Shown here in pieces: positions 11,814 to 23,359 of a stretch of DNA of 64,000 bases; position 1 is the stretch's first letter, and each line of letters opens with the position of its first letter. This DNA comes from Flammula alnicola. Taxonomy: Eukaryota > Basidiomycota > Agaricomycetes > Agaricales > Strophariaceae. Location of the stretch: positions 372,001-436,000 of the forward strand of contig JADNRV010000016.1 of assembly GCA_015499995.1 (NCBI GenBank), read 5' to 3'. The translations under genes and the position numbers were made by a program. The notes below the pieces were generated by a model. The model was given only the letters and a program-made list of their open reading frames with translations. It did not search any database and was not told the DNA's origin.

Positions 11814-14672
11814 ATGACCTCTCCTTCACAGCCGCTAAACATAAAGGCAACCAATAGACTCGCTCCCACCGACGCAGACGGACAAACAGCCTCGTATGGT
11901 ACCCCGTCCTTGGGTACCCCGGATCTTCGGGCACTACGTGCTCAGTACGCTGGCACTCCCCCACCTGCCAATATTCCCTTGAGAACTACAGGAACGCCCG
12001 CATCTCGAAGAGGGTCGTCTTCTGTGAATGTATTACCCGCCGAGGCCTCTCCTCGTCGACCACTGGGTCCTTCAGCAATTGGAGGTCTCTCTGCTACACG
12101 GCAGGCTGTGGGCAGCGGCTCCGGTTCAGCCACACCAACACCGGTAGACTTGGACGAACTTCCAGACGAAGAGAAGGCGAAAGTTTTGGCCCGTCATCTC
12201 GTGCCCAAAGAGCAGCGGACGAAAGCTACTGACGAGGCGATATCGAGTGCAACTTCTGTTTTGGAGACGCCGTCTGGCTCGGAAACGGACCTGACACGCT
12301 CCAGACGCTCGTCGGGCGGTGCAGCCCAACATACGGAGAGGAAGACTCGGAGCCATTCCCTATACCTTACGAGCGCATGGTGCTGATGTGACGTGAGTAC
12401 ATTACTTGCCTTGTTGTATAAAATATTTCTAACGTTGTTCGAAAGGCATGATATTTACAAATGGCACACAGACCAGCGCAGGCAAGCAGCTAGAGTCCGT
12501 TCCGCCTCTTTTGCTGGCCCGAGTCAAACGCCGCATCCTGCGTTCGAGCATATCCACGAACCAGGCGGCTTCAGACGTAATTACGTTCTGTTACGTGCAA
12601 ACGAGCAAGGCGCGGAGGAACCCCAGATTCTGAATAATTTCATCGACTTTTTGTTGCTATTTGGTCACTTTGTGAGTACCCCCATTTTTGCCTGCTCTTC
12701 CGCAGTATCCTGATGTCATTGTTCTAGGCCGGCGAAGACCTGGAAGAGGAGGAGGAGGATAAGGAAGACGAGGAGACGGGTGGTGGTCCTTCGACTTTGG
12801 GAATTTCGACTGGACTACCTGATGTCAGTGAAACTACTGCATTATTGGAGTCCCCATCTCTGTCGAGGTCACGGTCGAGGAGTAGACGCAGGAAGAACTC
12901 TGTTTCGAGGCAAGGCACCGCGACAGTTACACAAGCTGTTCTTATGGTATGTCATATCCCTTACTAGGAAGTTCTTAACTAACGTGCGGGAAAGTTGCTC
13001 AAATCATTCGTCGGTACTGGCGTACTATTCCTTGGCAAAGCGTATGTTCTCTTTTCTGTGATATTCATCGTTGTTCTCACGAGACCAACAGTTTTTTCAA
13101 TGGAGGCATACTCTTTTCGGCCCTCCTCTTCGTTTTCATTGCTTGTATATCATTGTATTCGTTCCTTTTGCTAGTCAAGACTAAATTTGTCGTTTCGGGA
13201 AGTTTTGGAGGTAGGCCGATTCACACTTTTCTTGGTTCATGTAACTGATTCTTGATTAGATATGGGTGGGGCGTTGTATGGGCCCTGGATGCGCTATCTT
13301 ATCCTAGGATCTATCGTGGTGTCTCAAATGGGTTTCGTTGGAGCATATACGATTTTCGTGGCGGAGAATCTTCAGGTGTGTCTCTTCTAAGTCTTGTATT
13401 TCATATTAGCTCAAGTTTCGTTAAAATAACTAGGCTTTTGTCCTCGGTGTAACTCAATGCGTCAAGCTCATTCCGGTCCAGTATTTTATCCTCATACAAT
13501 TGGTCGTCTTCCTGCCCTTGGCTCTCGTCCGAGATTTGGCCAAACTCAGCACAACTGCTCTCGTTGCTGATGTATTCATCCTCGCTGGATTGATATATAT
13601 CTTTGGAAGCGAAATATCGATCATTGCTGACCGAGGTATCGCGGATGTCAAGCTGTTCAATCCAAAGGATTTCCCGCTGTTCGTTGGGTTAGTATTCTTT
13701 GATCGTATCTCTTGACCCCAAGTTGATCTTTCGTTCGTTATCTCTAGGACTGCTGTCTTCTCATTCGAAGGTATAGGATTGGTGAGATTGTTTCATTTCT
13801 TGCAACTTTCATTGGTACTCATGCCGAGGTTGACCAGGTCATCCCTATCACCGACGCTATGCGTGAACCACACAAATTCCCCAAAGCGTTGACAGGAGTG
13901 ATGATGTTCCTCATGGGTAAGATCTCACACCGATACCTAGTGTAAAATTGGCTCATGCTGTTACTTTAGTGCTTTTCGGTGGCGCTGGCGCTCTGGCCTA
14001 TCTGACTTTCGGATCAGACATCCAAACGGTCGTCCTGGTCAATCTCAACCCGCGCAGCAAGATGGTCCAATCCGTACGTCATTCACAAATGACACGTAAA
14101 ATTGCGCATATATTGACCTTTCGTGGTGCTCTAGGTCCAATTCCTCTATGCATGCGCCATCTTGCTCTCCGTGCCCCTTCAACTGTTCCCTGCTGTCAGG
14201 ATTTTGGAGAATGGGATTTTCACGGCAGTGGCAAGGGTGATACTCGCGTTAAGTGGCTGAAGAACCTGTTCAGATTCGCCATGGTGCTCGTGTGCACCAC
14301 AATAAGCTGGGTGGGCGCCGCAGATCTGGACAAGTTCGTGGCATTCGTCGGATGCTTCGCTTGGTACGTGATTCGCTGTCTTCTATCTGCGGCTGTTGTT
14401 GATGACGCATGGGTTTAGTGTGCCTCTGTGCTATGTGTATCCGGCCATGCTCCATTACAAGGCCTGTTCGAGGACGCGCAGAGAGAAGTTGGCCGATATT
14501 GCTTTGATCGTCTTCGGATTGCTCGCTGCGGCCTATACTACTGTCCAGACGCTTAAGGTTTGTCTTTTGATCTTGTCTATACGATCTTACCTTCTTACCT
14601 CTTCGAACGTTGTAGTTGATGCTTGAGCCTAGCCCAGAAGGAGGTTCTCCCTATGGAAACTGCAAAACATAA
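11814..14672 (+). CDS. Vacuolar amino-acid transporter of AVT3 type, frame-disrupted
   Basis: The N-terminal third is a cytosolic Ser/Thr/Pro-rich tail with THDIYKW, FEHIHEPGGFRRNYV and NNFIDFL motifs. An RSRSRSRRRKNSVSRQGTATV stretch leads into about eleven membrane segments of the AAAP/SLC36 family (LKSFVGTGVLFLGKAFFNGG is TM1). The product would export neutral amino acids from the vacuole. Introns are about 50-60 nt and their phases fit. Three places inside conserved sequence need a missing base to stay in frame: at CCC 12325-12327 (before TYGEEDSEPFPIPY), at 12371-12376 (between PIPYE and GADVTHD), and at 14224-14226 (between ENGIFT and SGKGDTRVKW). Each behaves as a -1 deletion in a G/C run. 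As printed, the reading frame stops at 12386. Family identity is certain; integrity is not. Confidence 0.75.
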
Positions 14673-14882
14673 TCTGACATAGAACTCATCTCTCCATCTC
14701 TTCAAGTTTAGATGTGACCGAACATCATTATCACACCGGCTGCCTATATGCATAATTTAGATGCGGACATATTTTTCCAAGACCGTCCATGCTGTAACCC
14801 ATTGCTTACTATAATCATTCATCCATGTGGAATATTACAGGGCTCGTGCGCACAATAACAATGTTGTGTTTAACCTTCTTCG

Positions 14883-16676
14883 TCAAGACACCAGAGTCCA
14901 ACACCCCGGATGTGTCTCTGTGTCTCTGCTTTTGCACGCGTCGGATAGCGTTTTACTTAGCTTAATGTATGAAAAGGTAAGAAGTGTTTGGCCCAACTGG
15001 TCGTTCGTCGTCTCTTGATGACTCGTCCTCCGTTCGGTGTCCATGAAAATAAAATCGCGGTCGTCCTCCGCGCTCGGTGAGCTGTACCAACTTCCCGTCT
15101 CCGTCATCGACCGCACTCCCCTTCTAAGCTCCTCTAGCACTCCGGAACTCCGCACCTTCTCAGTCTCGACGGTATCGCCATCACTGAAGCTGTCGAAACT
15201 TTCCCTCCTAAACTCCGAGTCTAGCTTCTCGTCGTTCATCTCACCCACCGCCTCGAGAATCTGCGGTTGTGTCCCATACGTATACTGGCCTGTGCGCTCG
15301 CTGCGCGACTGGGAAGGCCCCTCCTCGCGTTCTTTCGCTCCTGCAAAAGCTCGACGTTCCGCTGCCGCTCGGCCATCCACTCCTCTTCCTCCTCGCGCGA
15401 CATCATGACGCTCGAATGCCGCCGCTCGTCCTTTCTTGCTACGCTTGCCCTGGTCTGCATCATTGCCTCTCTGACCGTGCGCATACTCTCGTGCCGCTTC
15501 CGGCCCCGGAGCACTGGGAGGTAACATCACTCAGTGATAACCTCAGTTCGGCCTCCTGGTTGCCATCTGGTACCTGCTGCGAGAACGCTGCTACGTCGAT
15601 CCCGCAGCCTCCAGCACGTCCTTGATCGGGGCGTGGCCTTTGGTCGTCTGCATCCGATGGGCAAACGAGCATGTCGACCTATAATAAATATCGTCAGAAT
15701 TGGAAGAAATGGAGACACATTGTATATAATCAATATTCACCCAGGACCAAATATGAACTCCCCACCCAGCTGGCCGATGTCGCCGCCCTTCTCCCACACC
15801 GGCATACCCACTTTAATCGCGCGCACAACGACCATCGCGATGCCCCCCATCAAACCGTGCTTCACATACCCACCACGCTTTCCCTTCAGCTCAGGGCCAG
15901 CCGTCGTCGCCGACAGCGTCCGCGGAATCTGCTGGCTAAGCCTCCGTTGCGACTGCAGCTGCAGATGCCGATGCCCATCATCCCCGTCCCTGCCCATCCC
16001 CAACGCCCGATACACCGCGAGCTCAGGGTCCGTGTACACGCGGAACGGGAGCTCAAATATGCGCCTGTACTTCCTGATCATCGCGTGCGCGCCGTTGCTG
16101 ATGACGACGAAGCTGACGAGGCGGCCCTGCAGGCTCGCGTCCGCCGACCAGCGCGAGAGCATCTCGGACCGCACGAGCGCCTTGAGCGAGGACATGTAGT
16201 CCTGGCACAGGGGACACCAGAAGTGCCGGATGAACACGACGATGGTGCGGTGCGCGGCGAAGAGCGAGCCGAAGCTGACGTGCGTGCCGTCTTCGCAGGT
16301 CAGCTGCAGCGCGCGGCGCGCGTGATCTGGGGGACGGTGGGAGGTCCCATTCGCCTGGGTGGGCAGAAGGGTCGTCGTTCGTTCGAGCGGCATCCGGGCC
16401 GCAGCAGTTGGATTGCGAGTGTGGTTGAGATTGGGAGTGTGGTTGAGGACAGGCGACTGCGCCTCCGTCTTGTGGTTTTGGCCTTTGCGAGAACGGCGAG
16501 CCGAGCCTCTGCGGGGGATGAGGCGCGGGTCGCGGCGAGGTATACGCTTCCTCGCCCTCGTGCTGTTCAAAGGAAGGCGCGCGCTCCGGCAAGGAGATAT
16601 TCACGATGGACGTGCCCGAGATCGAGTGCATGCTTGGCTGGGCAGGAGATAACGATATAGGCGGAAAGGAAAACAT
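14883..16676 (-). CDS. Peroxiredoxin-like (AhpC/TSA family) protein with long C-terminal tail, frame-disrupted
   Basis: The N-terminus MHSISGTSIVNISLPERAPSF (Met 16631, or the upstream in-frame Met 16676) leads to a thioredoxin-fold domain with VVFIRHFWCPLCQDYMSS, whose CPLC is the redox motif, then ISNGAHAMIRKYR, VYTDPELAVYRALGM and a GGDIGQLGGEF end. An intron at about 15674-15735 joins FGPG to STCSFAHRMQTTKGHAP. A charged tail follows with REEEEEWMAERQRN and a Ser/Glu-rich end. The tail only stays open if three single bases are restored, near 15601-15603, 15516-15518 and 15318-15321, all in G/C runs. As printed the frame stops at 15591. The frame also shifts by one between the N-terminal motif and the fold (about 16.40-16.55 kb), by a weak intron or an indel. 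Probably a cytosolic thiol antioxidant; the partner is unknown. Confidence 0.65.
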
Positions 16677-16727
16677 CCTGGAATGCCTGGCCCCCCTACT
16701 CCCTTACCACCGGGCCTGCCTTTGCCT

Positions 16728-18272
16728 CTACGTGTACGTGTACCGTCGACGTCTCCATGACGTTATTAATAGGACTGGGAGTGGGGTCGCAGTCAAAGAT
16801 CGTCCTGCAGCTGGAAGAACATTCGAGTCATCTTTCTGGTTTAAGTACCCATCTCCCTGCAACCCGAGTGAGAAATCACCCAAGGAATATTTAGAGGTCT
16901 TCTCCAGTATGTGATGATCAGCATCATTCAAGTTGCTGATGGCCTGCGCAAAGTTCAGATTAAGATTCACGCTGGGACTGGGGTTACCGGCCACGCGCAA
17001 GCCTGAGGTTGGTGACCGAATTAGCAACTTCTGCGTGTCAACAGCCGTGGGCGTTTCCGAGTCTAAAGATATCGACCTCCTGGTCATTACCATCACCATC
17101 CCAGGCGAGATCGACGCAGCCACGCCTTTGCTCTGCTTCGAGCTCTCCTCCATCATCATCGTCGTCGAAGCCGGTGTGCATGCAGTGTTGTTCATCATGA
17201 TAAAACCAGTGGCAGTGCGATTCCTCTGACGGTGCATCGCACTAGCATGCATCTGTGGGGTATTTCGAGGCGGACTCGGTGGGTCCCAGGTGACGGTCGA
17301 CATGACGGTCTGAGGCGCCGATATAGAGGACTTGCTGACCTTCCGCATCTCAGTCGCGCTGGGTCGCGCGCCGCTGCCCGCTGGAGAGGATCTAGGACTA
17401 GTGTCACTGCTGGTGTTGACGTTGCTGCTGCCCAACAAACTCGAGCGCTTCTTTGGGAGCAAGAACTTTGTGAAGCGGAAATGCACCAAGCTTGTCGAGG
17501 TCTGCGTCGAATCGGGTTTGGGCTCGGATTTAGGCTTGGCAATAGCACGCGACGGGTTGAGCTGAAAAGGCTTGGGCTTGAATTTAGGGAAAATGGTACT
17601 GGGGTTGTGGTTTTGTCGGAGAGGGTTGATGCTGGATTTGAGTCTGAACTCGGAAGCAGTGGACGCGTCGCTCTCCGTGCCGCTCCAATCAGACAGGTCG
17701 GCGTCTGCGGGCGTGGATGAACGCGTTGTATCATTTCGCGCCATTGGCATTTTGGGGGATGCCAAGAGGTTCACACTTGTCTGCGATGCAGGCGGGCTCG
17801 CGATGCGCGGAAACGCCTGCAATGCACCAACGCCCGCGCCGTGCATCTGCGAATACGGCATATAGTGGCCCATTTTGCGTTGTGGATCTGTATTTGCCTT
17901 TGGTTTTGGCGAGGGTGACGCAGGGCGTGAGGTGATGCCACTCGAAGGCGAGTTAATAAACGTCTCAGATACGTCACCGCGGGTGGTACTAGTCAGAGAC
18001 GAATACAAGACTGAATGCGACCGCGTTCGCTTTTGAAAGTTGTCTAGCGTCTCTTGGCTGTCATACGGACCAGAATATGGCGGAAATGGTGTGCCATGAT
18101 GTAGTAGAGCGCTAGAGGTGCGATTGCGCAGGACCCACAGTGGCGCAAAAGGGTCCAAAGGATCTGGAGAGGGATACCTTTCGGCGATATCGATTGTTGG
18201 TGGTGGTTTACGTCTGATACGCTGTGTGTAGGGTGCCCTGAGATCAGGGTATGACGTGGACGAGCTTTTCAT
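16728..18272 (-). CDS. Ser/Pro-rich protein of unknown function
   Basis: A single uninterrupted frame of 514 codons from ATG 18272. I do not recognise the family. The protein is rich in Ser, Pro, Thr and Asn and looks mostly disordered. There is a short proline-directed N-terminus (APYTQRIRRKPPPTIDIAERY), an acidic SDWSGTESDAS patch near residue 220, a basic FPKFKPKPFQLNP segment near 260 and a FRFTKFLLPKKR basic motif near 300 that could be a nuclear signal. Several RSxS and RRSISL motifs look like kinase sites. There is no signal peptide or membrane segment. It lies just upstream of, and on the same strand as, the peroxiredoxin-like gene (52 bases apart). Given the indels in that gene, the C-terminus could also be affected. 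Confidence 0.6.
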   Translation of the reverse strand: MKSSSTSYPDLRAPYTQRIRRKPPPTIDIAERYPSPDPLDPFAPLWVLRNRTSSALLHHGTPFPPYSGPYDSQETLDNFQKRTRSHSVLYSSLTSTTRGDVSETFINSPSSGITSRPASPSPKPKANTDPQRKMGHYMPYSQMHGAGVGALQAFPRIASPPASQTSVNLLASPKMPMARNDTTRSSTPADADLSDWSGTESDASTASEFRLKSSINPLRQNHNPSTIFPKFKPKPFQLNPSRAIAKPKSEPKPDSTQTSTSLVHFRFTKFLLPKKRSSLLGSSNVNTSSDTSPRSSPAGSGARPSATEMRKVSKSSISAPQTVMSTVTWDPPSPPRNTPQMHASAMHRQRNRTATGFIMMNNTACTPASTTMMMEESSKQSKGVAASISPGMVMVMTRRSISLDSETPTAVDTQKLLIRSPTSGLRVAGNPSPSVNLNLNFAQAISNLNDADHHILEKTSKYSLGDFSLGLQGDGYLNQKDDSNVLPAAGRSLTATPLPVLLITSWRRRRYTYT

Positions 18273-19325
18273 TGTGGGCCTCGACGGGGCACTGAGAAGA
18301 AAGGAAGTGTCGAGCAAGCAGATATAAGTTATAGCAGAGACCACGCACTTGAAACGTGCAGAGCAGGGCGGGGCGAGGGTGGATTACATGTGGAGGTATA
18401 TAAATAAAAAGAAAGGAGGGTTGCTGTCGCGAGGCTGACAACACGTGTTCTTCTTTGCCCCTAAGAGCACTACGTACATCAACTCTGCCTTCCCTCCTCC
18501 TTTCCCTTCTGTTCCGCAACGTACTTCAAAACGTACAACTCAATTGCGTAGAAGACCTTCTAGCAATCGACTCATCACTCCTGGAGGATATTTTGCCATA
18601 TTTAGATTCCTTCTCATTTCCAAGTCCGCGAATTAGCTATAGAATTCCGTAGGTATCCATGGACCATCTCCAGTCAACTTTCCAGGACAACAAGGCCCGC
18701 CGAGTGGCCAACTTCCGCCAACGCTCAAGCTTTATGAGATGAGAGATAATTATGTCCGAAATATTGCCAGTGTTAAAACAACCGTCGGCGGTACATTTAT
18801 CTCTGGTCCCTCCAAGTTTTGATGACACCTAAAGTGATAGCGGCTAAAATATTATACCCACCTCACAGAAGTCTTTTCGTGACATTAGAATAAGTATACA
18901 GAGGTACGTGAGGCTACGAAAGGATCCTTCTTCGCAGGATGTTTTCCATACGTGCCTTTTCGATAAATGTCGGCTATTAGTCACATAAAGAAGTCGAGAT
19001 AAGCTGGTTCGAATCCTAACACTTGGTCTTTGGGAGGCTTTGAATGTAGGAGATTCAAGGCCTCCTGAAGAGTCCTGAACTCATACAGACCTGTACTTGC
19101 AACATACCAGGCCTTCAGGCCCAGGAACAGATCCAAAATCTAGTCTAAAAATACCATAGCCAAATTTATTTATAGCATTCTTATTATACAGTGTCGTCAT
19201 TATTAGCGTCATAAATAATTCTTAGAAAATCGTATAAAAGGACTACATGCAAGAGGGCATGACAATTTATTAATAAACAAATTTCAACTCCACCATTATA
19301 CCAAACCAATATAACGACTCCAGCA
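18273..19325. other. Intergenic region, AT-rich towards the right
   Basis: It holds divergent promoters for the Ser/Pro-rich gene (-) and the small protein gene (+). Only short frames occur. I see no repeat shared with the rest of the window. Confidence 0.5.
19233..19240 (+). promoter_or_regulatory. TATA box
   Basis: A perfect TATAAAAG lies 86 bases before the ATG at 19326 and is followed by an A/C-rich leader. This suggests a strong, regulated promoter for the small hydrophilic protein. Confidence 0.6.
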
Positions 19326-20036
19326 ATGTCCGTCGACACCTCTCGCTCGCAAAACCCAACTTCCGGCTCCGCCATAGCGGCAGATCCTACCACACAAAGT
19401 ACTAGTCCTTCTCGCGGTGATGCTCCCCGAGCAGGAGAACCGGATATGCCTGAGCAGCGCCACGCCGGAAAGGTGGGATATGGCCCCAACTACCAGTCTG
19501 GTCCTGTGAGTATACCTTCATACTACTGAGCATGTGCCGACTTCCTGAACAGTTTTCGCACTCGCACCTACGCAGACGCTCGAAGACAGAGTAGTCGGAC
19601 TGAAGGACGAAATCAAGGGAAAAGTCACACATAACCCCGACCTTGTGCGACTCGGCCACGAGAAGCTCACTGGAGAGGAAAGGCGCAAGAAAATGATAGG
19701 CGCGGTACGACTCGGATATTTCGCGCAGTTAAATGCACAATTCGAACTGACGTGCATATGTTGTGTATGATATAGGACGAACCCGACCCATTCGCAAGTG
19801 CGAAAGACGACAGCTCGAAATCGGAGAAGAGCCACAGCCACAGCGAGGGCAGCTTCAAATTACCCAGTGCCTCGAGCTCGAAATCCACGGAGGGCACCAC
19901 CGGCACCAGCGCGAAAGCCACGACAGGCGGGCCAGGCGGGACGGCAGCCAACCAGGGCTCCGGGCCAGGCGCAAAGGAGCAAGCGGCGACCACGACCCAG
20001 CAGGGCGCACACGATGCCCCGGTCGAGAGACAGTGA
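19326..20036 (+). CDS. Small hydrophilic protein with GKVGYGPNY/EEIKGKVTHNP-type motif
   Basis: Three exons (19326-19505, 19576-19704, 19776-20036) give 189 aa, all at phase 0. The core has RHAGKVGYGPNY, then TLEDRVVGLKDEIKGKVTHN and a LTGEERRKKM helix. The N- and C-terminal thirds are Gly/Ser/Thr/Ala-rich and disordered. Proteins with this core are widespread in basidiomycetes, are often abundant in transcriptomes, and have no assigned biochemistry. The KGKVTHN motif resembles CsbD/LEA-like stress proteins, but that link is my inference. There is no signal peptide. The 3' end of the gene (from about 19970) is the left border of a segment that is repeated in damaged form at 23.36-23.46 kb. 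Confidence 0.75.
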
Positions 20037-20281
20037 GGCGAAGTGGACTGCATGAAGAACGTCGCCTCATTGGTGCTCTCCGAACCAATTAGGACTACCC
20101 ATCCTAAATTCGTAGAAGTATCTCGACTTAGTTTGTCCCGTTACCATCTTGAAATGTATCACATAACTTGTTACAATTTGAATAATATGTGTATTCGTTT
20201 TAGACATGCTTGCCAGCCTTGAGCGCAGTTGAATGCAAGAACAACCAGCAAGGAGATTACTCGAAAGGGAAACCCAACCAT

Positions 20282-21392
20282 TCAAGATCCAGAAGCGAGG
20301 GGAACGTCCGGCCAAGTGTCAGGGATCTTGGGAAGATAGCTGAGTATAAGAGCTATGCAACTCTTGTAGCATTCCTTATCAAAGGACTCGATGTCTTGAA
20401 GTGGAATGTTAGTACTTTCGAAGCGGTTAGCTTTATTTGCCCAAGTGGATGCGAGGTCGAACCATTCATCGAGAAGAGGGGCGAAATGTGAAATGATAGG
20501 GGAAAAGCTCGGCGCTGTTGGGTTATTCCTATCGATGAGCTGTTTCAATCGTGCGATGATTGAATGTTTGCGCGCCGACATGTCATAAAGCGTTGTCCTG
20601 TCACGCATGTCTCTGTACCATCTTCCTTCGGCAGTCGTCCATTTTATGCCTCTCTCCTTGGTTATCTGTAGGGTCGCGAAAAGGAGGGTCCAAGCGAACG
20701 ACTCTAAATCATCCGCGGCAAGATGCACCAAAGATATATCGGGTGTCTCATACCAAGCAATTAGTAGCCTCCGAGAAATGTACGGTAGTGTGCCCTAACA
20801 AGATTTGTCAGTCACTAATATTCACAAGACTCTAAACACCTACCGAGCGCTGCTTTGATCGTGGCCCTTCAGAACCACGCTTACATCTGACGACATGGTC
20901 TCCATCATTAAGGACGCCGATAAAATACGTTTTCCCACTCTGATCACAATCAACACGCCCTTCGCTCCAACTGCAAACAGTATAATGTTATGAGTATAGA
21001 AATGTCGAGTCACAATGCGATCGACATACAGTTCATGCCGTTCTCGTGGCACACGTTCGGGCAGGAGCATTACATTGCCCAAATTCACGTCGCGGTGTAG
21101 CCACCCTCTTTGCCAGAGTGCATTATGGCCTTGAATAAGGGTGTGAATGAAGGTAAATCACAAAAGAGACAGTTGAAGTTGTACCTAATATCGCATCGGC
21201 GATGCCTTCGAGGAGTTCATTTGGGCTCGTGGCACTTTTCAAAGGCCGGTATCTGTCTGAAACAGTGTAGACACTGATTTTCGAATCTATTTCGAAAGGT
21301 GCAGGATCTTCCGGCGGCGTTGATTCCTTGGGGAAAAATTCTTTCGTGTTCTTTTGTCGTTCATCTTTTGCTGGTGTGCTGATGCTGACCAT
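20282..21392 (-). CDS. FunK1 kinase, N-truncated copy A
   Basis: Four exons (21392-21185, 21129-21030, 20970-20844, 20794-20282) give 315 aa, with the same splice sites and phases as the full-length copy at 26.4-28.9 kb. It keeps KISVYT, the catalytic loop HRDVNLGNVMLLP, a metal-binding-like NDGDHVV (in place of DFG), GTLPYISRRLL and HLAADDLESFAWTLLFA. FunK1 is a fungal-specific protein kinase family, expanded in mushrooms, with largely unknown targets. Compared with copy C it lacks the whole N-terminal domain and the ATP-lobe lysine segment (VLKHSW), so it is unlikely to be an active kinase. Yet no stop or frame change has appeared. The start at ATG 21392 is a guess. An F-box gene begins 198 bases upstream on the other strand. 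Confidence 0.65.
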
Positions 21393-21589
21393 CCTCGATA
21401 TTCTTGCGAACGGCGACAAGGACCATTACAAGTCATTGAAAGCGTCGTTTTTAACGTCGAGACTCGAGGTTCTTGTTGGAATCTGTGATTCACGTGTCAA
21501 TTCGACGCGTGCCACGGACTTGTTTGCGTATGTATTTGTCGTGTTCTCTAAATACGTCCGTCGCCTGTAATTCTTCTCTACTTTACCCT

Positions 21590-22864
21590 ATGCCAGCTGT
21601 TCCCCTCGACATTGTTGAGGTTGTTTTCGACATCCTTGCCTTCGATGATGAAGAGTTCACTTCTTTGAAGGCATGCTCTCTCATTTGTCGTGCATTCCTT
21701 CCTCTTTGCAGGAAACATATATTTGCCTCCATCAAGATTGATGCACCCTACGACCACTTATCGGAGCCGCATCAGTTCCCCTATATCTACTTGTTCAGGA
21801 ACCTACTCACCACTACGCCAGAGATTGCGGACTATATCCGCGAGTTGCATTTCGGCATCAGATACGGTGACGAGCAATATTTCATTGGCCTTGCAGAGAT
21901 CCTCAAAGGATGTACGAGGCTGAGCTCTCTTACTCTCTTCCATCGATATGGAAAAGTCGATTGGAAGAGCCTACCCCTACCGGTAGCGGACGCCTTGCTT
22001 TGCCTCATAAATCTTCCGACACTGACTTCCCTCGAATTGGGCGGGATGCAGAACTTCCCCATATCAGTGCTCACACCATGCATCCAACTCCGGCATTTCC
22101 GTATCGAAGGCCTTGATAACGCAGAAATAGACGACACTCCTCCCGAGGCTGCATTATTATCCGTTTCATCCATTCGACTGGAGGGATATACATTTGGGTT
22201 CAGAAGTGGTATAGGGACGAAGAAAATCTTGGAAGCGAACCGTTTAGATGGACAACCCCTTTTTGATTTCACAGATCTCAGGGAATTTTCGGGCGACTGT
22301 GAAACAATAGAAGACATGAATGTAGCACTGAGCATACTGAGAAGAAACCACCACCTTACAGCGATTCATCTGTCCAGTAAGCTTTTTAATATCATTTGAA
22401 CGACGTTATTAATAATATATTCTCTTTCAGTTGACGAACTTAGCTTCTTTGGGTTGGCTGGGACGATCGCCCCATCTATGAAAACACTCAAGAAATTGAC
22501 TTTAGAAAACATTATTGATGATGAACACGCAGATCCTTTTGGTGACCTTTGCGACGAGCTTGAAGAAATAGTAGGGAAGACTGTTCTTGAAGATTTGGAG
22601 CTTTCTGTCAGGATTATGCCAGAATGTCGCAAGGCCGGAGATGGATGGGGAAAGCTCGATAAAGTTCTCAGAAAATCAGGATGGTCTGCTTTGAAGAAGG
22701 TTTCGCTTGATATTTTTGCCATATATAACTATGGGCCCTTCGATGATCATTGCGATGATGACTTGGAGAGAGTCTTGCGAACCCTACCCCAGATACAATT
22801 CCCTTTTCTGTCCTCTAGCAAAACTGTCGACTTTTACTTTGACGTTATTAAGGTTATAATGTAA
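21590..22864 (+). CDS. F-box protein with LRR-like repeats
   Basis: Two exons (21590-22376, 22431-22864) give 406 aa. The N-terminus MPAVPLDIVEVVFDILAFDD..TSLKACSLICRAFLPLCRKH is a typical agaricomycete F-box, a Skp1-binding substrate adaptor of SCF ubiquitin ligases. The rest shows loose leucine-rich units (LTSLELGGM, LTAIHLS, MKTLKKLTLENI, LEDLELSV) that would form the substrate-binding solenoid. The target is unknown. The gene is divergent from FunK1 copy A and shares its short spacer. It has no copy next to FunK1 B or C, so either the island duplicated without it or it arrived later. Confidence 0.75.
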
Positions 22865-23049
22865 TCGGATACAGTATTGACTTCATGATCTTACTCTCGA
22901 TACATATGAGTAGACTTGAGCACAATCGTCAGATCCCGACACTGGTGTCGACCGGAATATTATCTTTACCTTCGAGCTGACATTAAATCTTTTCCATGCC
23001 TGTTCGAGATGTTTCTAATGGAAAGACCAGTTGAGAACAATGAACTTCT

Positions 23050-23337
23050 CTCGAAATATTGTTTGTCAAATACATGCACAGAAAAAAGAGCAGATACACT
23101 AACAAGAAAACTACACAAGGACGCAAGAGGAATCTCATTTTTCCCAAACGCGCTGGGAGACTTGAAATAGGCATGAACGACCTCAGCACTGAATTAGCAG
23201 GTGGAAATGAGAGGCTCGGTAATGGACCCCATTCGAAATTGAATCCAGCAGGTGTCGATGGGGTGGGATTGAAGCTATCTTCCAGAATGTTCCAAACAGG
23301 GATTGCATCTGCGTCAGAAGCTCACTAAACAGAGGTT
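23050..23337 (-). repeat. Duplicated 3' fragment of the nucleoporin gene
   Basis: On the minus strand this stretch matches, with point changes, the last codons and 3' flank of the nucleoporin gene at about 30.01-30.36 kb. Shared pieces include the stretch encoding the Phe-Gly-Lys end, the run for PSFSSPP-like codons and GIPDWNIP-like codons. About 100 internal bases of the source are missing. It is a gene fragment without start or promoter and is not translated usefully. Confidence 0.7.
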
Positions 23338-23359
23338 CGGCTAGTGGAGTTGGTTAGAG

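Noticed and set aside
15037..15524. Plus-strand frames opposite the peroxiredoxin-like tail.
   Set aside because: The minus-strand frames carry the recognisable tail motifs (REEEEEWMAERQRN, TYGTQPQILE); the plus frames are shadows of a GC-rich region.
19003..19016. GGTTCGAATCC, like a tRNA T-arm or B-box.
   Set aside because: Flanking bases do not pair as a T-stem, and no acceptor or anticodon arm can be built.
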